From UBA12068 sp038318455 (lineage in GTDB: Bacteria > Patescibacteriota > Minisyncoccia > Moranbacterales > GWC2-37-73), in NCBI GenBank assembly GCA_038318455.1, contig JBBQCF010000036.1, positions 1-9,022 on the forward strand: a stretch of 9,022 nucleotides of DNA. Reading direction: 5' to 3'. Under the pieces are notes generated by a model that was not told where the DNA came from, searched no databases, and saw only the letters and a program-made list of their open reading frames with translations. The first letter of the stretch is position 1. Each line of letters begins with the position of its first letter. The position numbers and the translations under genes were made by a program. Shown here piece after piece: positions 5,571 to 9,022 of the stretch.

Positions 5571-6479
5571 ATGTATAAATTCAGAATGCAAAAAGAAAAA
5601 AATAAAAAATTCATAAAAATATCGTTTGCAGTTTTTGCAATGAGTTTTTTTGTTGGGCAAAATGTGATGGCAGCACCGAGCATAACTTCAGCTGTGCCAG
5701 TAACAACTTTTGCTCATGGGAATGTCGTGAATATTAGTGGAAGTGGGTTTGGAACTCATGCTGATTATGGAGACACTGGTGGACTTATGTTTGCTTGGAA
5801 TAATTTTGAAACCGGAACAACTACTGGTGATGGATTTTCTCAACACAATGATTCTGATGATGCGAATACTTGGGATATTATGAATTCAGGGTCGCATGGT
5901 GGTTCTTACTGGGCAAAAAGATTTTGTAACTATCCCACGGGTGCTGATAATATAGGTGGTCTCTTTAAGCCAAATCAAAATCAAATTCTTACAAACAGTA
6001 CACAGATTTTTATGTCACTTTGGCTAAAGATTCCACAGGGAGTAACTAGCGGTAAATTTTTGAGAAATGGTCCAATAGGAGAGGGTTATTCTTTGTATAT
6101 TGGTGGTGATGATGGAAATACAATTAGATCGGGATATGACAATAATTGTAATGGTGGAAATCAAGGTGATTGTCCTAATCCTGGAAGTGGAACACTTTGT
6201 TATGGAGGCAGTGATCAGGTGGCAACAAATACTTGGACTCGCGTTGATTTACTACTAGATTCTGCAACTGATAAGCAAACTATTTGGCAGATAGGAGCAC
6301 CTGGACAAGGTTCTGATCATCATCAATTTTATACTCAATGCAATATTCCAACTGATCAATATTATGCTATTTTGGGAGCAGGCAAAGATTCTCCACTTGA
6401 TTTGAATAATAACTATTATGGTTACGATGATTTTTATGTTGATTTTACTCAAATGAAGATAGAATTAAAAATGATATGA
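5571..6479 (+). CDS. exported protein C, main part: signal peptide, TIG-like strands, ConA-like body; frameshifted before its tail
   Basis: 302 aa as read. ATG 5586 (MQKEKNKKF) may be the true start because it matches the start of protein D (MQRKKHK). The signal peptide contains FAVFAMSFFVGQNVMAA, cleaved near residues 34-35; its ending is nearly the same as in B and D. PSITSAVPVTTFAHGNVVNI then SGSGFG is the TIG-like start. The body has QIFMSLWLKIPQG, NTWTRVDLLLDS and YGYDDFYVDFTQ, typical of lectin-like beta sandwiches. YVDFTQMKIELK aligns with YFDKTFQRAEIC of B, so the correct frame reaches about base 6469. The frame then ends at TGA 6477-6479, and the missing C-terminal part continues in the -1 frame. 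One lost A in the run 6467-6471 explains this. It may be a real mutation or a sequence error; if real, the product is exported without its dockerin tail. Confidence 0.75.
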   Translation: MYKFRMQKEKNKKFIKISFAVFAMSFFVGQNVMAAPSITSAVPVTTFAHGNVVNISGSGFGTHADYGDTGGLMFAWNNFETGTTTGDGFSQHNDSDDANTWDIMNSGSHGGSYWAKRFCNYPTGADNIGGLFKPNQNQILTNSTQIFMSLWLKIPQGVTSGKFLRNGPIGEGYSLYIGGDDGNTIRSGYDNNCNGGNQGDCPNPGSGTLCYGGSDQVATNTWTRVDLLLDSATDKQTIWQIGAPGQGSDHHQFYTQCNIPTDQYYAILGAGKDSPLDLNNNYYGYDDFYVDFTQMKIELKMI

Positions 6480-6778
6480 GCTCATATCCAACAAACTGGC
6501 CAATTGATAATCTTCCAAATCCAGTCAGAGGTTTTACTACTGGAATATCTAAAGATGGCTTCTCTCAAACCCTCACCAAATACATTTGGGAAACGTTGGG
6601 CAATCAAATTCCACCAGAAATCTATGGAGGACAAGCTCCTAAAACTTATTCAATTTCCAATTTCACATCCCTGGTTGCGACCTGGCTTCACACAGGCGCA
6701 AATCCTGGAATTGATTTAAATTCCGATTCAATTGTGAATACAAGAGATTTGGGAATCATGATGAGTAAGTGGAACTAA
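6476..6778 (+). CDS. exported protein C, detached C-terminal part with dockerin tail
   Basis: A 100-aa reading frame whose ATG overlaps the TGA of the preceding part (ATGA). It has no signal peptide and no separate promoter. The frame is open upstream to 6443, so it overlaps the preceding part's frame by about 35 bases, as expected for a simple frameshift. Residues about 58-100 form the family tail, with calcium ligands D80, N82, D84, N88 and D91 and the ending GIMMSKWN. Residues 1-57 fill the place occupied by the closing strands of protein B. I read it as the end of protein C rather than an independent gene, although reinitiation at the overlapping ATG could make a cytoplasmic tag fragment. 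Confidence 0.65.
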   Translation: MSSYPTNWPIDNLPNPVRGFTTGISKDGFSQTLTKYIWETLGNQIPPEIYGGQAPKTYSISNFTSLVATWLHTGANPGIDLNSDSIVNTRDLGIMMSKWN

Positions 6779-6784
6779 AATCAC

Positions 6785-6822
6785 ATAGCATAAAACATGA
6801 AGCATATAGCATGAAACATACA
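6785..6822 (+). repeat. degenerate 21-nt-period repeat between genes C and D
   Basis: ATAGCATAAAACATGAA (6785-6801) recurs as ATAGCATGAAACATACA (6806-6822), matching at 14 of 17 positions with a period of 21. A further partial ACATAG runs up to ATG 6829. It fills almost the whole gap between protein C and protein D. Confidence 0.6.
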
Positions 6823-6828
6823 ACATAG

Positions 6829-8037
6829 ATGCAAAGAAAAAAACATAAAATTAAATTGTTACCTAGCATGTTACGTAATAAAAAAATATTTAAAAATAGT
6901 TTACTAGTGACTTTCGCTTTTAGTTTTTTTGTTGCACAAAATGTTTTTGCGGCGACTCCAACAATTTCAAATGTAACTGGCACAGTTGCAAATGGAAATA
7001 CCCTAACAATTGCTGGGAGTAATATGGTGCAAGATATTGTAGGAAAATTTACACCCACCGCGGGTGGATTTGAGGGTGCAAATTTGGCAGCAGATGGATG
7101 GGGTGAATGTTTGAATAGTACTAAAAATTGTGCTTATGACAGTTCCGTTAAGTTACTTGGAGGCAAGTCTTTTAGAAGTGATATGATTAATTTCAATGGA
7201 ATAGGAGGACCAGAAAATAATTCCTCAGGAGATTCTACTTACAGATATCTTGGCGGAAAGTATAATAGAATGTATGTGAAATATTCATCAAATTTTAATA
7301 CAGTATGGCAAAATGGCAATTATGTAAAAATGATTCTTACTTCAGCCGGAGGCGGATATGGCCAAACATATATATCGCCAGAGCCGCGTACTGGATTGAC
7401 TGGTCCTACTGAAATGTATGTAACAGCAGACTACACTCAACAATCAGAAATATATCCGACTTTGCCATCGCCATGGATACCCAATCGTTGGTTTTGTGTT
7501 GAGTGGTATTCAAATCCTGGTATTGGTGTGACTGTTTGGGTTGACGGAATTTTTGTTGGAACTTCAAATGGAAATTCATCTGATCCTGTTAATCAATGGA
7601 CGCAAGTTGGAATTATTAATGCACATGGTATTGGAACAGATTTTTTGGGTACTTTTAGTATGTGGATGGATGGTGTGATGAGCTCGGATAATATGATTTA
7701 TCCAGCATCCACTATTGAAATCAGCAACAACGCAACCTATGGACAAGGAACTAAAAAATATCAAGAACCAGTGTTTCTTTCTGATGGCAGTGTTCAAATC
7801 AAAGCAGATCTTACTAGTCTTGGCGCTGGACCATATTATCTTTGGGTCACCAATAATCAACAGCAAAGAGTTGCAGTGCCATATAATCTGAGCAGTTCGA
7901 CAACTTATTCTATCTCCAATTTCACAACTCTGATTTCCTCCTGGCTTCACCTTAGCACTGGCAATGCTTCTGATTTAAATTTTGATAACATCGCAAACAC
8001 AAAAGACTTGGGGATTATGATGAGCAAGTGGAATTGA
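6829..8037 (+). CDS. exported protein D: TIG-like/ConA-like body with single-loop dockerin tail
   Basis: 402 aa from ATG 6829; ATG 6868 (Met14) would give a more normal signal-peptide length and is a real alternative. The core is LLVTFAFSFFVAQ, then NVFAA-T with cleavage near 41-42; the motif SFF-x-x-Q-x-V-x-AA is shared with B and C. TPTISNVTGTVANGNTLTIA is the TIG-like start. The body contains NRMYVKYSSNF, WFCVEWYSNPGIGVTVWVDG and IFVGTSNGN, similar to lectin-like folds with a 'W-VDG' strand. YPASTIEISN and GPYYLWVTNNQQQRVAVPYN resemble closing TIG strands. The tail (from about residue 360) has ligands D382, N384, D386, N390 and D393, with Ala instead of Val in the loop (NIANTKDL), and ends GIMMSKWN. 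No promoter better than the repeat-filled gap is seen, so D may be transcribed with B and C. Confidence 0.85.
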   Translation: MQRKKHKIKLLPSMLRNKKIFKNSLLVTFAFSFFVAQNVFAATPTISNVTGTVANGNTLTIAGSNMVQDIVGKFTPTAGGFEGANLAADGWGECLNSTKNCAYDSSVKLLGGKSFRSDMINFNGIGGPENNSSGDSTYRYLGGKYNRMYVKYSSNFNTVWQNGNYVKMILTSAGGGYGQTYISPEPRTGLTGPTEMYVTADYTQQSEIYPTLPSPWIPNRWFCVEWYSNPGIGVTVWVDGIFVGTSNGNSSDPVNQWTQVGIINAHGIGTDFLGTFSMWMDGVMSSDNMIYPASTIEISNNATYGQGTKKYQEPVFLSDGSVQIKADLTSLGAGPYYLWVTNNQQQRVAVPYNLSSSTTYSISNFTTLISSWLHLSTGNASDLNFDNIANTKDLGIMMSKWN

Positions 8038-8105
8038 GTCTATAAAGTTTCAAGTTTGTAAAGTTTATAAAGTAAAATGCTGGAAAAAAATTCAAAAAAA
8101 ATACT

Positions 8106-8522
8106 ATGAAAAAAGTTTTGGTGTTTGGGACATTTGATATTTTTCACGATGGTCATTGTGATTTTTTAAAACAAGCCAAAAATTATGGAGATTTTTTGCG
8201 TGTGGTGGTGGCAAGAAATATCACAGTGCTCAATGTGAAAGGGAAACTGCCGAGATATTCGGAAGGCGAGCGCGTGGAAACTATTAAAAAAAGTGGTTTG
8301 GCCGACGAAGTTGTATTAGGAAGTCTTAATGATAGATATGAAGTGGTGAGAAAATATAAACCAGATATTATTTGCTTGGGTTATGATCAAAAACAATCTC
8401 TGGCAGAACTTCGCAGAAAACTTAATGAAACAGGCCTTGAGAGAACAAAAATAGTCAGACTGAAATCTTTTCAGCCTGAAAAATATAAATCATCTTTGCT
8501 ACGCGAAAATATGGAACATTGA
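8106..8522 (+). CDS. cytidylyltransferase-like protein, probable FAD synthase of archaeal RibL type
   Basis: A 138-aa single-domain HIGH-superfamily nucleotidyltransferase. The nucleotide-binding motif is GTFDIFHDGH (residues 8-17, H14-D15-G16-H17). KQAKNYGDFLRVVVARNITV fits the second strand and helix. KGKLPRYSEGERVETIKKSGLADEVVLGS and KPDIICLGYDQ follow, and the protein ends in TKIVRLKSFQPEKYKSSLLRE. The VVAR-N-x-TV segment, the position of KGK and the ending 'R-K-x-F-x-P-x-x-YKSS' resemble archaeal FAD synthase (RibL, about 150 aa) more than glycerol-3-phosphate cytidylyltransferase (TagD), which is the alternative. RibL adenylates FMN using ATP or CTP. It is soluble and has no signal peptide. 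The start is ATG in a poly-A context without a clear ribosome binding site. The gap upstream (8038-8105) carries TATAAAGT twice (8041 and 8066), possibly -10 elements. Confidence 0.8.
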   Translation: MKKVLVFGTFDIFHDGHCDFLKQAKNYGDFLRVVVARNITVLNVKGKLPRYSEGERVETIKKSGLADEVVLGSLNDRYEVVRKYKPDIICLGYDQKQSLAELRRKLNETGLERTKIVRLKSFQPEKYKSSLLRENMEH

Positions 8523-8604
8523 GCATCAATAATATAAAAATAAAATACAGAAATTATATATTTTTGATCCTTGGTGCAGGTTACATGTTTTATGATTTTT
8601 GATT

Positions 8605-8635
8605 TTGAAATATTTTTTTAACATTTCTGTAGTAA
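8605..8635 (+). promoter_or_regulatory. weak promoter candidate for the tRNA-like gene
   Basis: TTGAAA (8605-8610) and TAGTAA (8630-8635) are separated by 19 bases, longer than ideal, and are followed seven bases later by the tRNA 5' end. The rest of 8523-8604 is A/T-rich with no gene or structure that I can support. Confidence 0.25.
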
Positions 8636-8641
8636 ATAACA

Positions 8642-8776
8642 TGGTCCGTAGCTTAGTGGCAGAGCGACTATCGGGGTGATGCGGAAAGGCTTTGGTTGAT
8701 AATTCTCTTGGTCTCGTCAATCATTACTCTCTCCGTCTGATAGCATGGCACGCTAGTTCGAATCTAGCCGGACCGT
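8642..8776 (+). tRNA. tRNA-derived gene with enlarged anticodon region; anticodon unassigned
   Basis: Three arms are clear. The acceptor is TGGTCCG (8642-8648) with CGGACCG (8769-8775), six Watson-Crick pairs plus one G-U. The D arm is GCTT-AGTGGCA-GAGC (8651-8665), with TA at positions 8-9. The T arm is GCTAG-TTCGAAT-CTAGC (8752-8768), perfect. The anticodon stem is probably CTATC (8668-8672) with GATAG (8739-8743), but it encloses 66 nt instead of 7. That insert can fold on itself: GGGGTGAT with ATTACTCT (three G-U pairs), stacked on GGTTGA (8694-8699) with TCAATC (8717-8722). No 7-nt loop with T at position 33 can be placed at either end, so the amino acid is not assigned. CCA is not encoded. 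It may be an intron-containing tRNA, a disrupted pseudo-tRNA or a tRNA-like RNA. A strong terminator follows. Confidence 0.6.
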
Positions 8777-8780
8777 CAAA
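8762..8780 (+). repeat. tRNA 3'-end direct repeat, copy 1
   Basis: ATCTAGCCGGACCGTCAAA, covering the end of the T loop, the T-stem 3' strand, the acceptor 3' strand and four downstream bases. It is repeated exactly at 8920-8938. Confidence 0.85.
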
Positions 8781-8782
8781 TT

Positions 8783-8812
8783 AAAAAAATATTTCTTCGG
8801 AAATATTTTTTT
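8783..8812. terminator. UUCG-capped terminator after the tRNA-like gene
   Basis: AAAAAAATATTTC (8783-8795) pairs perfectly with GAAATATTTTTTT (8800-8812) over a TTCG tetraloop closed by C-G, an especially stable cap. The 13-bp stem ends in a T7 run and could work from either direction. Confidence 0.85.
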
Positions 8813-8817
8813 ATTAT

Positions 8818-8835
8818 GTCCAGCTTGATTCGAAC
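8818..8835 (-). repeat. inverted, diverged copy of the tRNA T-arm/acceptor end
   Basis: GTCCAGCTTGATTCGAAC matches the reverse complement of 8756-8773 at 16 of 18 positions. On the minus strand it reads as a T loop (TTCGAAT) followed by an acceptor-like strand, but its T stem no longer pairs properly. Confidence 0.6.
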
Positions 8836-8846
8836 AGGAAAGGGGT

Positions 8847-8900
8847 CGGGAAAAACTGGGTTTTCCCGGGGAGGAAATTTTAAAACCGCTTGGTTTTAAA
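8847..8900. other. two stacked hairpins between the tRNA-end repeats
   Basis: Hairpin 1 is CGGGAAAA (8847-8854) with TTTTCCCG (8861-8868), loop ACTGGG. Hairpin 2 is TTTAAAACC (8879-8887) with GGTTTTAAA (8892-8900), loop GCTT. Both stems are perfect. They lie inside the segment bounded by the two direct tRNA-end copies, followed by a purine-rich GAGCGAAGCGAGGGAG. They may be part of a structured RNA or of a palindromic repeat element; no coding frame covers them. Confidence 0.55.
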
Positions 8901-8919
8901 GAGCGAAGCGAGGGAGATC

Positions 8920-8938
8920 ATCTAGCCGGACCGTCAAA
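8920..8938 (+). repeat. tRNA 3'-end direct repeat, copy 2
   Basis: Exact second copy of the 19-nt sequence at 8762-8780. No D arm, anticodon arm or 5' half accompanies it, so it is a detached tRNA end. The pair encloses 139 bp. Confidence 0.85.
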
Positions 8939-8960
8939 AAAAATAAAAAACACATCGTAA

Positions 8961-9022
8961 TGAACTGTACCCCAAAAAGTAGACACGAAATAAAAAAACT
9001 ACGCACAAGCTAAAAGATGATT
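8961..9022 (+). mobile_element. probable terminal inverted repeat and first bases of an IS3-family element
   Basis: From 8961 the sequence reads TGAACTGTACCCC, then AAAAAGTAGACAC to 8986. This matches the general pattern of IS3-family ends (TG-x-ACTG-x-CCCC, then AAGT-x-GACA). The rest of the window is A-rich, as is usual just before the orfA transposase gene; an ATG at 9017 could be its start. The element continues beyond the window, so neither transposase nor the other end can be seen. The match is from memory of the family pattern. Confidence 0.5.

Noticed and set aside
6464..6479. Programmed -1 ribosomal frameshift in protein C
   Set aside because: The A5 run is followed by TG; in the reading frame the heptamer is A-AAA-ATG, which does not fit X-XXY-YYZ, and no strong stimulatory hairpin follows at the right distance. 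A lost base is simpler.
6477..6479. Recoded TGA (glycine, as in Gracilibacteria/SR1)
   Set aside because: Reading through TGA in the same frame gives sequence unlike the family, while the -1 frame restores it. Protein D, GIY-YIG and others end in TGA at sensible positions.
6779..6828. CRISPR array
   Set aside because: Only two imperfect 17-nt units with a 4-nt gap; no spacer-sized intervals and no cas genes in the window.
8607..8620. Direct repeat of GAAATATTTTTTTA (also at 8800-8813) flanking the tRNA-like gene
   Set aside because: Low-complexity A/T sequence; the second copy is simply the 3' arm of the terminator, so coincidence is likely.
8526..8720. Minus-strand 64-codon open frame
   Set aside because: It runs through the promoter region and 5' half of the tRNA-derived gene, has no recognisable domain and no ribosome binding site.
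8642..8776. Selenocysteine tRNA
   Set aside because: tRNA-Sec is about 95-100 nt with a long acceptor and D stem; here the acceptor is 7 bp, the D stem 4 bp, the extra length lies in the anticodon region, and no TCA anticodon loop can be placed.
8818..8938. tmRNA or a complete second tRNA
   Set aside because: GATTCGAACAGG loosely recalls the tmRNA 5' end, but there is no tag frame, no pseudoknots and the segment is far too short. A second tRNA lacks D and anticodon arms on either strand.

Overview
The window is AT-rich and bacterial. It uses the standard code (TGA works as a stop), few genes have a clear Shine-Dalgarno sequence, and most genes lie on the + strand. Its gene content suggests an uncultivated small-genome lineage, most likely Candidate Phyla Radiation/Patescibacteria (Parcubacteria or Moranbacteria-like): secreted proteins with a C-terminal dockerin-like tag, a GIY-YIG cassette in palindromic repeats, an archaeal-RibL-like nucleotidyltransferase and an SMC of the 'GGERSLTSIALLFAI' type. 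This assignment is inference; there is no rRNA or ribosomal protein to confirm it.

Layout. 1-1045: the 3' part of a multispanning GT-C/PIG-V-like mannosyltransferase, cut by the window edge. 1091-1457: a GIY-YIG nuclease gene bracketed by two inverted copies of a REP-like hairpin, forming a compact cassette. 1502-2522: a two-gene unit of an unrecognised 117-aa protein and an HD-domain phosphohydrolase. 2545-8037: a cluster of four paralogous exported proteins, interrupted after the first by a decayed 3' fragment of smc (about 3740-4200) that still has its terminator. 8106-8522: an FAD-synthase/cytidylyltransferase-like protein. 8523-9022: no convincing protein gene; it holds a tRNA-derived gene with a greatly enlarged anticodon region, a strong terminator, direct and inverted copies of the tRNA 3' end, stacked hairpins, and the probable end of an IS3-family insertion sequence that continues past the window.

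The main system is the exported family (called A-D below). Each has a signal peptide and a large beta-rich body resembling concanavalin-A/LamG-like carbohydrate-binding folds. B-D begin the mature protein with an IPT/TIG-like strand pair. All four loci end in a 41-43 residue tail with exactly one dockerin-type calcium loop (pattern D-L-N-x-D-x-I-[VA]-N-T-[KR]-D-L) followed by an invariant Met-Met-x-Lys-Trp. The tail is better conserved than the bodies, so it looks like a portable sorting or docking tag on diversified binding domains. Copy C is broken by a one-base frameshift just before its tail. A and B follow extended -10 promoters (TGnTATAAT), and B's start codon sits where transcription should begin, implying a leaderless mRNA. 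No cohesin-like partner is encoded in the window.
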